NCBI RefSeq assembly: GCF_030142045.1
Contig: NZ_CP126242.1
Location: 2,480,001 to 2,544,000, forward strand
DNA: 64,000 nucleotides
Direction: 5' to 3'
From: Arthrobacter sp. zg-Y919
GTDB taxonomy: Bacteria; Actinomycetota; Actinomycetes; Actinomycetales; Micrococcaceae
Shown here: in pieces, positions 41,765-50,966 of the stretch
Layout of the letters: each line of letters begins with the position of its first letter
Numbering within the stretch: the first letter of the stretch is position 1
Notes under the pieces: generated by a model
Database searches by the model: none
What the model saw: the letters and a program-made list of their open reading frames with translations, nothing else
What the model was told of the DNA's origin: nothing
Translations under genes and position numbers: made by a program

Positions 41765-43114
41765 ATGACCACCCTGCGTTCTGTGACAGTGCCCGTCGGT
41801 GAGCTTTCCGCCGCCATGGGTCTCCTGGAGTATCTGGTTCTCGACGAGCAGCTGTGCTGGATCCGGCGCCAGGAAGGACTTGTCGGCTTCGGAGAAGCCG
41901 CCCGTTTCACCTCCAGCGGCCCCGAGCGCTTTGCCCGTGCACAGCAGTGGTGGCGGTCCATCCTGGCGGAAGCCGAGGTCGAAGACCCCCTGGCAGCCCC
42001 CGGCACCGGCGTCGTCGCCTTTGGCTCCTTTGCCTTCTCCAAACGTTCCCCCTTTGAATCCCGGCTGGTGATTCCCGAAATTATCGTGGGACTGCGCGAC
42101 GGCGAGGGCTGGGTAACGTACACCACCGCCGATCCCGACGCCGACCTCAATGCCGAGACGGCGAAGGCGGCACTGGCCCGCTACCTGGAGGATCTGCCGG
42201 TCTACCGCGAAAGTGATGCGTCGGACCGGGTGCTGCCGGGCATGCTGAGCGAGTCCGAGTGGAAGAACGCCGTGGCACGCTCCGTGGCCCACGTCGCCGC
42301 CGGAGATCTCAGCAAGATTGTCCTGGCCCGCGACATTGCCGTGAAGCTGGGCAGCCCGGTGGTCTCCTCGCAGGTACTGCGTGAACTGGCCGTACGTTAC
42401 CGCGACTGCTGGACGTACTCCGTGGATGGACTGATCGGCTCCACCCCGGAGATGCTGATCCGGGTCCGGAACGGAACCGCCGAGGCCCGGGTGCTGGCCG
42501 GCACCCTGGACCGTGCAACGGCACCCGAAGATGATCCGGACTACGCCCAGCGGGTGCTGGCGGGGTCCGATAAGCAGCAGCACGAACACCAGATCGCCAT
42601 CGATTCGCTCACCCGCTCCCTGGAGCCTTTCACTTCTTCGATGACTTCCCACACGGAGCCGTTTGTCCTCGAGCTGCCCAATGTGTGGCATCTCGCCTCG
42701 GATGTCCGGGCCGCGCTCGCTCCCGACGAAGGCGGCCTGATTCCTACACCGCTGACGCTGGTGGAAGCACTGCACCCCACCGCGGCCGTCTGCGGGTTCC
42801 CGACCAGCGTTGCGGGCGAACTGATTAGTGAACTTGAACACATGGACCGCGGCCCGTATGCAGGACCGGTGGGCTGGATGGATGCCGCCGGAAACGGCGA
42901 GTGGGGCATCGCCCTGCGCGGTGCGGTGATCGAAAGTCCCACCGATGTGCGGCTCTATGCAGGCTGTGGAATTGTCGCCGGCTCCAATCCTGCGGCGGAA
43001 CTAGAGGAAACCTGGAGCAAGTTCCGGCCGATGCTTGAGGCCCTTGGCCTCGGCCGGCCCGTCGCCAGGGCGCAGCGTATTCCCGACTTCGCCGCATCGC
43101 CGGCAGGGTTCTGA
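41765..43114 (+). CDS. menF: Isochorismate synthase
   Basis: A 449-residue chorismate-binding enzyme. It converts chorismate to isochorismate, the first committed step to menaquinone. The C-terminal chorismate-binding domain runs from about residue 170 with KIVLARDIAVKL, GSTPEMLIRV, VLAGTLDRAT, HEHQIAIDSLTRSL and EALHPTAAVCGFP. The absence of a glutamine amidotransferase gene and the men neighbourhood favour MenF over anthranilate or aminodeoxychorismate synthase; a siderophore isochorismate synthase is less likely here. ATG 41765 follows GGAAG. Confidence 0.9.
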   Translation: MTTLRSVTVPVGELSAAMGLLEYLVLDEQLCWIRRQEGLVGFGEAARFTSSGPERFARAQQWWRSILAEAEVEDPLAAPGTGVVAFGSFAFSKRSPFESRLVIPEIIVGLRDGEGWVTYTTADPDADLNAETAKAALARYLEDLPVYRESDASDRVLPGMLSESEWKNAVARSVAHVAAGDLSKIVLARDIAVKLGSPVVSSQVLRELAVRYRDCWTYSVDGLIGSTPEMLIRVRNGTAEARVLAGTLDRATAPEDDPDYAQRVLAGSDKQQHEHQIAIDSLTRSLEPFTSSMTSHTEPFVLELPNVWHLASDVRAALAPDEGGLIPTPLTLVEALHPTAAVCGFPTSVAGELISELEHMDRGPYAGPVGWMDAAGNGEWGIALRGAVIESPTDVRLYAGCGIVAGSNPAAELEETWSKFRPMLEALGLGRPVARAQRIPDFAASPAGF

Positions 43115-43141
43115 GCCACCACTGATGTCCCTCCCGGGACC

Positions 43142-43189
43142 GGTTGCATAACCGTATGGTCCTTTGCATAAATTTACAGTGGGTAGAAT
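43142..43189 (+). promoter_or_regulatory. Promoter region of the amino-acid ABC transporter genes
   Basis: An AT-rich island holds GGTT-GCAT-AACC (43143-43154) and a -10-like TAGAAT (43184-43189) with TTTGCA 15 bases upstream. The leader to the first ATG is then about 105 bases and includes a small GGCCC/GGGCC hairpin at 43204-43217. Confidence 0.4.
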
Positions 43190-43299
43190 AGAAACTCGGA
43201 AGTGGCCCTCACGGGCCTTTCCGCCTGATGCCGCTCTGGAGACGGTTGGTTTCCGCCTGCGGCTTGATCTATTCCTGCCGACCAAAGGTCTGAATTCCC

Positions 43300-44079
43300 A
43301 TGCCGCATAAAGTCCGTACCACCGTTGCTGCCCTCCTGGCTGTCGGGGCACTCGCCCTTACCGCCTGTGGCGACTCCACCTCAGCTGACGAATCCGGCCT
43401 TGCCACGGTCAACGAGGGTTCCCTCACGGTTTGCTCGAATGTTCCCTTCAAGCCCTTCGAATACGTCGTGGACGGGGAATACACCGGATTCGACATTGAG
43501 CTCACCCGCGAGATCGCCAAGGGCATGGGCCTGGAGCATGAGATCCAGAATGTTGGCTTCGACGGCCTCCAGAGCGGTACCGTGCTCGCGGCCCGTCAGT
43601 GTGACCTCATAGCTGCGGCCATGTCCATCACTGAGGAACGTGCCGACAAACTGGCTTTCTCCGACCCGTACTATGACTCGCCGCAGACCCTGCTCGTTCC
43701 TGCCGATTCACCGGTTGCCTCCCTTGCGGATCTGAAGGGCAAGAAGATAGGCATCCAGCAGGGCACCACCGGCGAAACCTATGCACGGGAAAATGCCGGC
43801 GACGCGGAAATCATGTCCTTCCAAACCGATGCCGAGCTTTTCCAGGCCATCCAGGCCGGAAACATCGACGCGGTCCTGCAGGACCACGCCGTAAACCTGG
43901 ACCACACCGAGGATGGCAAGTTCCGGATTTCAGCCACCTTCGAGACAGGTGAGTCCTACGGCTTTGCCATGAAGAAGGACGGCAGCGAGGAACTGGTCGC
44001 GAAGGTGAATGAACAGCTTGCTGCACTGCGGGAGAATGGGAAATACCAGGAGCTCCATGACCGGTTCTTCACGAAGTAG
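43300..44079 (+). CDS. Polar amino-acid ABC transporter substrate-binding lipoprotein (first copy)
   Basis: A 259-residue extracytoplasmic solute-binding protein, family 3. A lipoprotein signal has the lipobox LTAC with Cys at residue 24. Family motifs: PFKPFEYV, YTGFDIELTREIA, FDGLQSGTVLAARQCDLIAAAMSIT, and KIGIQQGTTGETYA. It delivers a polar amino acid (glutamate/glutamine, histidine or cystine-like) to the permease encoded downstream. It is a close paralogue of the next gene, clearly a tandem duplicate. Confidence 0.92.
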   Translation: MPHKVRTTVAALLAVGALALTACGDSTSADESGLATVNEGSLTVCSNVPFKPFEYVVDGEYTGFDIELTREIAKGMGLEHEIQNVGFDGLQSGTVLAARQCDLIAAAMSITEERADKLAFSDPYYDSPQTLLVPADSPVASLADLKGKKIGIQQGTTGETYARENAGDAEIMSFQTDAELFQAIQAGNIDAVLQDHAVNLDHTEDGKFRISATFETGESYGFAMKKDGSEELVAKVNEQLAALRENGKYQELHDRFFTK

Positions 44080-44244
44080 GCGCAGGCAGCAGCAGGCCCT
44101 CAGCACGGCATCCGCCGGGCACGGGCGGCGGCCGGAGCCCGCGGACATGTTGCCGAAATATGTACTGAGTACGCTCTAGACTGCTTCCCAATACCAAGCT
44201 ACGGGTGAGTCCTCTCACACCGTCCGACGTTAGGTTGTATACCA
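44080..44244. other. Spacer between the two binding-protein genes
   Basis: 165 bp. It includes an 11-bp palindrome GTACT-G-AGTAC (44162-44172) beside TTGCCG (44144-44149) and the sequence CTCTAGACT, a possible separate promoter for the second copy. There is no strong terminator. Confidence 0.4.
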
Positions 44245-45033
44245 ATGCCGCACAAAGCCCGCACCGCTGCCCTCACCTTTCTAACCATCGGCGCCCTCTC
44301 CCTGACCGCCTGTGGTGGCGACGACGCCGGAGCCTCCGACGACTCCGCCAACGGTTTTGATCTGGTTTCAGAAGGCACCCTGACGGTCTGCTCGGACATC
44401 CCGTTCGTTCCGTTCGAGTATGAAGAAAACGGTGAATACACCGGTTTCGACATGGACCTGGTCAAGGAGATCGCAACGGGCCTGGACCTTGAACTGGCAG
44501 TCCAGGACGTTGGATTCGAGGGCATTGCCAGCGGCACCGTGCTGGCTGCGGGCCAGTGCGACCTCGAAGCAAGTGCCATCACCATCACGCCGGAACGCGA
44601 AGAGGCCATGGGCTTTGCGGATCCGTACTATGACTCGCTGCAGTCCCTGCTGGTCCCGGCGGATTCTGATATCAAAACCATCGCTGACCTGAGCGGAAAG
44701 AAGCTCGGCGTCCAGCAGGGCACGACAGGCGAAGCGTACGCGCGGGAGAACGCTCCGGACGCTGAGATCGTCTCCTTCCCCTCAGACGGCGAACTGTTCC
44801 CGGCCATTCAGTCCGGTAACGTCGACGCTGTGCTCCAGGACCTGCCGGTGAACATTGGACACACGGAGGATGGTGACTTCACCATCGCCGAAGAGTATGA
44901 GACCGATGAGTCCTACGGCTTCGCCATGGACAAGGACAACACCGAACTCATCTCCGCCGTCAACGAGCAGCTCACAGAGATGCGCGACAACGGCAAATAC
45001 CAGGAGATCTACGACAAGTACTTCACCGAATAA
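44245..45033 (+). CDS. Polar amino-acid ABC transporter substrate-binding lipoprotein (second copy)
   Basis: A 262-residue family 3 solute-binding lipoprotein with lipobox LTAC, Cys at residue 23. Motifs parallel the first copy: PFVPFEYE, YTGFDMDLVKEIA, FEGIASGTVLAAGQCDLEASAITIT, and KLGVQQGTTGEAYA. The two differ throughout, including the binding-pocket region around DLEAS versus DLIAA, so ligand preference may differ. It is followed by a stem-loop and then the permease gene. Confidence 0.92.
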   Translation: MPHKARTAALTFLTIGALSLTACGGDDAGASDDSANGFDLVSEGTLTVCSDIPFVPFEYEENGEYTGFDMDLVKEIATGLDLELAVQDVGFEGIASGTVLAAGQCDLEASAITITPEREEAMGFADPYYDSLQSLLVPADSDIKTIADLSGKKLGVQQGTTGEAYARENAPDAEIVSFPSDGELFPAIQSGNVDAVLQDLPVNIGHTEDGDFTIAEEYETDESYGFAMDKDNTELISAVNEQLTEMRDNGKYQEIYDKYFTE

Positions 45034-45048
45034 CGCCTAGACCACTGC

Positions 45049-45082
45049 GTCGTCCCGGGCCGGGCGCCCGGGACGACCCCTT
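45049..45082 (+). terminator. Stem-loop between binding-protein and permease genes
   Basis: GTCGTCCCGGGC (45049-45060) pairs with GCCCGGGACGAC (45066-45077) around CGGGC, followed by CCCTTTTCTT. It probably ends part of the transcripts so that binding protein is made in excess, or stabilises the upstream mRNA. Confidence 0.8.
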
Positions 45083-45105
45083 TTCTTCCCCGGAAGGCCC
45101 CCACT

Positions 45106-45891
45106 TTGAAACCCTCCACCCGCAGACGCCTGTTCCGGGGCGTCCTGTATGCCGTTTTTGTCATCGCGCTGGTAGCCGTAGTCCTGGCTGCCGACTGGGA
45201 AGCTATCGGTGAGAACTTCTTCGACGCCGAGGTGGCCCGTGAGGCTTTCCCCACCATCGTTACGGTGGCGGTCAAAAACACGATTATCTACACCATCATC
45301 GCTTTCGCCGGCGGGCTCCTGCTGGGCCTGCTGCTGGCCCTGATGAAGCTCTCCCCCGTCGCTCCGTACCGCTGGGCCGCCACGGCCTACATTGAACTTT
45401 TCCGCGGACTGCCGGCCCTGCTGGTGATCTTTGGTTTCGCCTTTGCCGTCCCCATTGCCTTTGACTGGCGTCCGCCGGGAGGCAGCGCCGGCGCCGGGCT
45501 CCTCGCCCTGATCATCGTGTCCGGTGCGTACATTGCCGAGACAATCCGCGCCGGCATCCAGGCAGTACCTTCCGGCCAGGCCGAGGCCGCCCGGTCCCTC
45601 GGCATGGGTCCGGCCTGGACCATGATCTCCGTGACCCTGCCCCAGGCGTTCCGGATCATCACGCCGCCGCTGACCAACGAGCTCGTCATCCTGATCAAGG
45701 ACACCTCCCTGCTCTTCATCGCCGGCATGGCCCTGCAGGACCGCGAGCTGACCACCTTTGCACGGGACTCCGTCTCCCAGACCGCGAACGCCACTCCGCT
45801 GGTGCTCGCCGCACTGATGTACCTGATCATTACGCTGCCGCTGACCCAGCTGGTGGCAAAGCTTGAACGACACAACCAGAGAGGCAGGTAG
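45106..45891 (+). CDS. Amino-acid ABC transporter permease
   Basis: A 261-residue inner-membrane permease of the His/Glu/Gln transporter family, with five to six helices. The EAA loop that docks to the ATPase is [36 protein letters not shown]. The first third has the typical [35 protein letters not shown] start at 45106 has GGAAGG 8 bases upstream; there is no good ATG or GTG nearby. It is 5 bases from the ATPase gene. Only one permease is present, so it likely forms a homodimer. Confidence 0.92.
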   Translation: MKPSTRRRLFRGVLYAVFVIALVAVVLAADWEAIGENFFDAEVAREAFPTIVTVAVKNTIIYTIIAFAGGLLLGLLLALMKLSPVAPYRWAATAYIELFRGLPALLVIFGFAFAVPIAFDWRPPGGSAGAGLLALIIVSGAYIAETIRAGIQAVPSGQAEAARSLGMGPAWTMISVTLPQAFRIITPPLTNELVILIKDTSLLFIAGMALQDRELTTFARDSVSQTANATPLVLAALMYLIITLPLTQLVAKLERHNQRGR

Positions 45892-45896
45892 CAGCC

Positions 45897-46646
45897 ATGA
45901 GCGTTCCGAACACCAACGCCCCTGCCATCGAGGTCCGTAACCTTCACAAGTCCTTCGGAAGCAACGAGGTGCTGAAGGGCATCGACTTCCATGTGGACCA
46001 GGGTGAGGTGGTCTGTGTGATCGGCCCCTCCGGTTCCGGCAAGTCCACCCTGCTGCGCTGCGTCAACCGCTTGGAGGAGCCCACCAGCGGCACCGTCCTG
46101 GTGGAAGGCGTGGACATCACCCATCCCGACACGGACCTGGACAAGGTCCGTACCCGGATCGGCATGGTTTTCCAGCAGTTCAACCTCTTCCCGCACCTGA
46201 ATGTGCTGCGCAACCTGACCCTGGCGCAGCGCCGGGCGAAAAAGCGCGGTCAGGAAGAGGCGTCCAAGGTCGCCATGAAGAACCTCGCCAAGGTTGGTCT
46301 GGAGGACCGCGCCACCGCGTTCCCCGCCCAGCTGTCCGGCGGCCAGCAGCAGCGTGTGGCCATTGCCCGCGCGCTGTCCATGGACCCCGACATGATGCTC
46401 TTCGACGAGCCCACCAGCGCCCTGGACCCGGAGCTGGTTGGCGATGTGCTTGCCGTAATGCGCCAGCTGGCCGAAGAAGGCATGACCATGATGGTGGTGA
46501 CCCACGAGATGGGCTTCGCCCGCGAAGTAGGCGACCGTGTGGTCTTTATGGACGGCGGCGTAGTGGTGGAGCAGGGACGTCCCGAGGATGTCCTGGGCAA
46601 CCCGCAGCACGAACGCACACGGGCGTTCCTCTCGAAGGTTCTCTAA
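45897..46646 (+). CDS. Amino-acid ABC transporter ATP-binding protein
   Basis: A 249-residue ABC ATPase powering polar amino-acid uptake. Walker A is GPSGSGKST near residue 42, the signature [15 protein letters not shown] near 145, and Walker [14 protein letters not shown] near 167, followed by the H-loop [14 protein letters not shown]. This matches the GlnQ/HisP group. GAGGCAGG upstream serves as the ribosome site. A hairpin at 46716-46741 ends the operon. Confidence 0.95.
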   Translation: MSVPNTNAPAIEVRNLHKSFGSNEVLKGIDFHVDQGEVVCVIGPSGSGKSTLLRCVNRLEEPTSGTVLVEGVDITHPDTDLDKVRTRIGMVFQQFNLFPHLNVLRNLTLAQRRAKKRGQEEASKVAMKNLAKVGLEDRATAFPAQLSGGQQQRVAIARALSMDPDMMLFDEPTSALDPELVGDVLAVMRQLAEEGMTMMVVTHEMGFAREVGDRVVFMDGGVVVEQGRPEDVLGNPQHERTRAFLSKVL

Positions 46647-46715
46647 ACCGGTTCCCTTGGACCGTGGGCCCTGTCCTGTGTCAGGCCCGCGGAGACCAGT
46701 GATGTTCCGTCGGCA

Positions 46716-46741
46716 CGGCCCGCACCTTCTGGTGCGGGCCG
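46716..46741 (+). terminator. Terminator of the amino-acid ABC transporter operon
   Basis: CGGCCCGCACC (46716-46726) and GGTGCGGGCCG (46731-46741) pair perfectly around TTCT. No U-run follows. Confidence 0.65.
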
Positions 46742-46853
46742 CGCTGCGTTTCGGAGGCAGGGTTTCACGGGTTTCAGGGGCTCCACAGTTGTGTCCGGGT
46801 TTCCAAGGCGTCCAAACACCCTAAGGTGTCCAAACGCCCCGGGTGTCTCCGCT

Positions 46854-47048
46854 TCAGCCCAGTGCGAGTCCGTGTTCGGCCAGGGACTGTTCTACGATGC
46901 GAAGCGCCTTCGGACCCATGCCATGGAGCGAAGCAAGCTGCTCCCGCGGGACGCCGGCCAGCTGGCGAAGTGAGTCATAACCTGCCCCGGTCAAGGCGCG
47001 GGCCGCAGGGGCTCCAACCTTCGGCAGGGCATCGAGCGGTGTAGCCAT
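46854..47048 (-). CDS. Small helix-hairpin-helix protein
   Basis: A 64-residue protein that is almost entirely a helix-hairpin-helix unit: LPKVGAPAARALTGAGYDSLRQLAGV and LASLHGMGPKALRIVEQSLAEHG. The two G-hG turns and spacing resemble the C-terminal domain of RNA polymerase alpha subunit and small DNA-binding HhH proteins. Nucleic-acid binding is likely; the target is unknown. It lies between the transporter operon and menD. Confidence 0.82.
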   Translation of the reverse strand: MATPLDALPKVGAPAARALTGAGYDSLRQLAGVPREQLASLHGMGPKALRIVEQSLAEHGLALG

Positions 47049-47186
47049 GCAGCGAGGCTACGCTTCAGCCAGGCGGGACGTATAGGCCGCAGCAGCCCTT
47101 GTCTGGGCAGCATCTCCGCGGCTCCGGCGCAGCTCCTCTCGTCGCCGCTCCGGCCGTCGCCTCTCCGCAGCGCTCCCAGCCGCCCG

Positions 47187-48887
47187 TTATTTCCCCAGCG
47201 CTGCCGTCACAGCGCTCTGGACCTGACGGTGCAGGCCGCGCAGCGTTTCCCGCGCGGTGCAGACTTCCAGTACCGAGCGCCCATTGACCGGTTCCGCCAA
47301 CGCAGCTTCGAGTTCATCCGCAGACCGGATCAGTTGATGGCGCACTCCATAACCGCGGCACAACCCGGCGAGGTCTGCGCGGTGCGGTGTTCCGAAGAAG
47401 CGTTCCACCAGTGCCGCATACCGCGGATCCTCCCCCAGTGCTCCGTGTTCCAGCACCGAAAAGATGCCGCCTCCGCCGTCGTTCAACACCACGATCTGCA
47501 GATCAGGCTCGGTCTCCCCATCACCCAGGAGCAGGGCACCGGCGTCGTGCAGGAAGGTGAGGTCCCCCAGCAGCAGCCGGGTCGGAATGCCGTTCGCCAG
47601 CGCGATGCCCGTTGCCGTGGAAATCGTTCCGTCGATCCCGGCGAGCCCGCGGTTGGCGTATACGTCCAGCGGATGCCAGCCTGGGGAGGCGACCAGGTCC
47701 ATGTCCCGGATCACGTTGGAGGAGCCAAGCACAAGGTTCGCATCCGCAGCGTCCCAGACCAGGTCCGCCACCTGCAGCCCGGTCAGCTGGTCCTGCTGCT
47801 CCAGCAGGTTGGTCAGGGTGTTCAGAGCAGCCTCGGATGCGTTGCGCCACTCCTCGAGCCAGCCGGGTGCACCGGTGCCGGCGAATTCGAAGAGTCCGGG
47901 GATGTCGCTGATGATGGTTTCCGGACGCCGGCCCGGAGCGAACCAGTTCACCGGCCGGGGCAGATACAGGGCCTTCTCGACGTCGGTACGTGCCAGCAGC
48001 GCCGCTACCGGCCGGGAGAGCGTGGGCCGGCCAAACACCACAACGCGTTCAATCCTCGGACCCAGTTCCGGCAGCAGCAGGCGGTAGGCGCCCACTGCAT
48101 TGGGACCAAAACGGGCGTTGGAGGACGGCTCGGCCAGCAGCGGAAGCCCGGCACGCAGCGCGAACAGTGCCGCAAGCTCCCCGGCGCCGTCGCCCGCCAC
48201 CACCACAGTGCGGTGCGTCCCGGGAATTGGCGGATCGGTTGCCGGGACCCGATCCGGGAACGACGCCGGCGCGGGCAGCGCCGTGCGGTCCGCCGCGGAC
48301 TCCAGGAACAGCGGATCCGACTCCCCGGGGGTCAACGGATCACGGAACTGGAGGTTCACGTGGACCGGCCCTACCGGCATGGCGTCACCGAGCCCGGCCA
48401 GCGCTGCGGAAATCGGCCCGGCGGGATCGGTCCCTGCCTCCACATCGGCGGAAGCCATGGGGAAACCGGCGAAGATTCCCGGCTGCACGGTGGTCTGGTT
48501 CGCGCCGGTGCCGTGCAGTTCTGCGGGACGGTCGGCCGAGAGGACCACCAGCGGGACGCCGCCGTGGTGCGCTTCCATGACAGCGGGCATCAGTTCGCCG
48601 ACGGCGGTGCCCGACGTCGTCACCACGGCCGCGGGACGCCGGCCTCCGCGGGCCAGGCCGAGGGCCGTGAACCCGGCAACCCGTTCATCGATCCGCACGT
48701 GGACCCGCATCCGGTCCTGCAGTTCGGCTTCGGCCAACGCATAGGCCAGCGGAGCGCTGCGGGATCCGGGAGCGAGGACGACATCACGCACTCCGGCGGA
48801 AGCCAGGGCGGCAACGGCGGAGCGGGCTGCCTGGAGCGCAGTCAGGTCGGCGGAAGACGGGGTGGGGGCGTTCGAGGTTCCAGTCAC
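47187..48887 (-). CDS. menD: SEPHCHC synthase (MenD)
   Basis: A 566-residue thiamine-diphosphate enzyme (2-succinyl-5-enolpyruvyl-6-hydroxy-3-cyclohexene-1-carboxylate synthase) that joins 2-oxoglutarate and isochorismate. Features: DVVLAPGSRSAPLAYAL, HVRIDERVAGFTALGLARG, VVTTSGTAVGELMPAVMEAHH, VLSADRPAELHGTGANQTT near 110, and the ThDP-binding GLAGIDGTISTATGIAL and LGDLTFLHDAGALL regions near 400-440. GTG start at 48887. It uses the product of the isochorismate synthase at 41765-43114 and is 94 bases downstream of menC. Confidence 0.95.
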   Translation of the reverse strand: MTGTSNAPTPSSADLTALQAARSAVAALASAGVRDVVLAPGSRSAPLAYALAEAELQDRMRVHVRIDERVAGFTALGLARGGRRPAAVVTTSGTAVGELMPAVMEAHHGGVPLVVLSADRPAELHGTGANQTTVQPGIFAGFPMASADVEAGTDPAGPISAALAGLGDAMPVGPVHVNLQFRDPLTPGESDPLFLESAADRTALPAPASFPDRVPATDPPIPGTHRTVVVAGDGAGELAALFALRAGLPLLAEPSSNARFGPNAVGAYRLLLPELGPRIERVVVFGRPTLSRPVAALLARTDVEKALYLPRPVNWFAPGRRPETIISDIPGLFEFAGTGAPGWLEEWRNASEAALNTLTNLLEQQDQLTGLQVADLVWDAADANLVLGSSNVIRDMDLVASPGWHPLDVYANRGLAGIDGTISTATGIALANGIPTRLLLGDLTFLHDAGALLLGDGETEPDLQIVVLNDGGGGIFSVLEHGALGEDPRYAALVERFFGTPHRADLAGLCRGYGVRHQLIRSADELEAALAEPVNGRSVLEVCTARETLRGLHRQVQSAVTAALGK

Positions 48888-48981
48888 CTTTCCATCCTAG
48901 GGTTCCGGGCATCAGGCCCGTAGCCGGCCCAATCCCACGGATTTCCCACCCTGGCGAAGTCCCCGTCACACCTAGCCGCGC

Positions 48982-49968
48982 CTATTCCACCAGTTCGTAC
49001 ACCCGTTCCAGCCGGTCCAGCCACCACTGCGTGCGCTCCGGCGGGGCCGCGAACCGTTCCAGCAGTTCCCCGGACACCGGTACGTCCCGCACGGCCAGAG
49101 CGCCGCCGTCGGGCAGCAGGGACTCCTCGGTCACGTCCCCTGCCATCAACGAAAGTGTGCCCAGCCCGCAGGCGTAGGGAAGCTCCGGCAGGGCCGCGGC
49201 CAGCGCGACTCCGGTGCGGATCCCCACCGAGGTGTCGATGGCGGAACTGACCACTGCTGGCAGCCCGGCCTGCGCCACAATCTGCACAGCCCGGCGCACC
49301 CCGCCCAAGGGGGCGGCCTTGATGATGATCAGGTCTGCGGCGTCCTCCCGGGCGACCTTCAGGGGATCGGATTCCTTGCGGACACTCTCATCGGCGGCGA
49401 TCAGCACCGGGATCCCGCGGCGGCGCAGCTCGGTCCGGACGGCACGCAGCCCATCGATGCCGGCGACCGGCTGTTCGGCGTATTCCAGTCCGGCTTCGGC
49501 CAGCAGGGTCAGTGTTTCGACGGCGGTGCGAAGGTCCCAGCCCGCGTTGGCGTCCACGCGGATACCGGCGTCGGGCAGCAGCCGGCGGACTTCGGCCACC
49601 CGGGCCAGGTCTTCCTGAGGAGTCTGGCCGGCTTCGGCAACCTTCACCTTCACTGCGGATACGGCCCCGAAACGGGCCAGCACGCCCTCGACCTGGTCGA
49701 CCGCTACGGCGGGCACCGTTCCGTTCACGGGAATCGAGCGACGGAGAGGTTCGGGGTAGCCCTGCCATGCCGCTTCCAGTGCGGAGGCAAGCCAGGGCGC
49801 GGCTTCGGCATCGGAGTATTCGGGGAAGGGCGAAAACTCGCCCCAGCCGGCCGGACCCTCAACCAGCAGGGCTTCGCGGTGCAGAATGCCGCGGAACTTT
49901 ACCCGCATCGGGAGGGAAACCACGCGGGCTCCGGCCAGGAGGTCAGTCAGTTCGGGGGTCTGGGGCAC
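48982..49968 (-). CDS. menC: o-Succinylbenzoate synthase
   Basis: A 328-residue enolase-superfamily dehydratase. It converts SHCHC to o-succinylbenzoate in menaquinone synthesis. The KxK-type catalytic Lys lies in AVKVKVAEAG near residue 114. Metal ligands: DANAGWDL near 138, EYAEQPVAG near 165, ADES near 192, and the second catalytic Lys in IIIKAAPLGG near 215. GTG start at 49968. Intervening enzymes MenH, MenE, MenB and MenA are not in this window. Confidence 0.93.
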   Translation of the reverse strand: MPQTPELTDLLAGARVVSLPMRVKFRGILHREALLVEGPAGWGEFSPFPEYSDAEAAPWLASALEAAWQGYPEPLRRSIPVNGTVPAVAVDQVEGVLARFGAVSAVKVKVAEAGQTPQEDLARVAEVRRLLPDAGIRVDANAGWDLRTAVETLTLLAEAGLEYAEQPVAGIDGLRAVRTELRRRGIPVLIAADESVRKESDPLKVAREDAADLIIIKAAPLGGVRRAVQIVAQAGLPAVVSSAIDTSVGIRTGVALAAALPELPYACGLGTLSLMAGDVTEESLLPDGGALAVRDVPVSGELLERFAAPPERTQWWLDRLERVYELVE

Positions 49969-50057
49969 CCTGCCAGCCTACGCGTTGCCGCCCGCATGCC
50001 GCCTGGGCTGTCTGGGCAAACAGGAAACGATCATGATCATGTGGCAATCTGGAACCA

Positions 50058-50966
50058 ATGGATACTCGCAACTTGCTGGCACAGCGCTCCCGTGCCCAAC
50101 GACCGGCTGCGCATAATCCGGCGCTCTTCCTTTTTGCCGCGCTTCTCTGTGCTGCCGGCGTTGCCGCAACCTATTGGTTTTTTGTCCGCACCACGATTGG
50201 CCAGCTCGCCGATGAGTCGGCCTTCAAGGAAGCCGAGCTCATTGCCCCGGGAACCGGCCGGCCGGTGCTCGCCTTCCTGGACAACCTGCCGCTGATCTCG
50301 GTGTTCATCGCGGTGATTGTGGTGGTGTTCGTGTCCATCCTGCGGCACCGGATTTCGCCGGCAGTGATTGCCCTGGGCACGTTCGCGGCCGCCAATGTCA
50401 GCAGCCAGCTGTTGAAACGGACCGTGCTGGACCGGCCCGACCGCGGGGTGGTGACCCTGGATTTCAACTCGCTTCCGTCCGGCCACACCACGCTCGCGGC
50501 CTCTGCCGCTGCCGCTGTGTTCCTGCTTGCCTCGCCGCGTTGGCGGCCGCTGACCGCGCTCTTTGGCGGCAGCTACGCGGTGCTCGCAGGTGCAGCCACC
50601 TTCCTGAACCTCTGGCACCGGCCCGCCGACGTCGTCGCCTCGCTGCTCGTGGTCGCGGCATGGACACTCGTGGGCGGCCTGGTCATGATGCGGACGAATC
50701 CTGAATGGAACCGATGGCCGGCCAAGGGCGCGGCGCAGGGCTCCGCCAAGGCTGTTGCCCTGCTCTGCGCCGTCCCGGGAGTGCTCGCCACGGCGGCAAG
50801 CCTGGGCCTGTACTTCTATGCCCGCTGGGATCCGACGGCACTGACCACCTCCGCGCCGCTGTACTTCTGGGCGGGACTGGCCCTGATTGTCGGCGTCGGC
50901 TACCTGGTCAGCGCCCTCGCCTGCTGGCTCTTCAGCCAGCAGGCCGGAGATCCTGCCCGGCGCTAA
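50058..50966 (+). CDS. PAP2-family membrane phosphatase
   Basis: A 302-residue integral membrane phosphatase with about six to eight helices. The PAP2 signature is present: KRTVLDRPDRG near residue 122, SLPSGHTTLAASAAAA near 138, and LWHRPADVVASLLV near 190. Such enzymes dephosphorylate prenyl or phosphatidyl phosphates at the outer face of the membrane. Its ATG is 90 bases from the divergent menC start. The stop overlaps the stop of the convergent MFS gene. Confidence 0.9.
   Translation: MDTRNLLAQRSRAQRPAAHNPALFLFAALLCAAGVAATYWFFVRTTIGQLADESAFKEAELIAPGTGRPVLAFLDNLPLISVFIAVIVVVFVSILRHRISPAVIALGTFAAANVSSQLLKRTVLDRPDRGVVTLDFNSLPSGHTTLAASAAAAVFLLASPRWRPLTALFGGSYAVLAGAATFLNLWHRPADVVASLLVVAAWTLVGGLVMMRTNPEWNRWPAKGAAQGSAKAVALLCAVPGVLATAASLGLYFYARWDPTALTTSAPLYFWAGLALIVGVGYLVSALACWLFSQQAGDPARR

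Noticed and set aside
41765..43114. Anthranilate or aminodeoxychorismate synthase
   Set aside because: No glutamine amidotransferase partner is adjacent, and it sits among menaquinone genes, so isochorismate synthase fits better.
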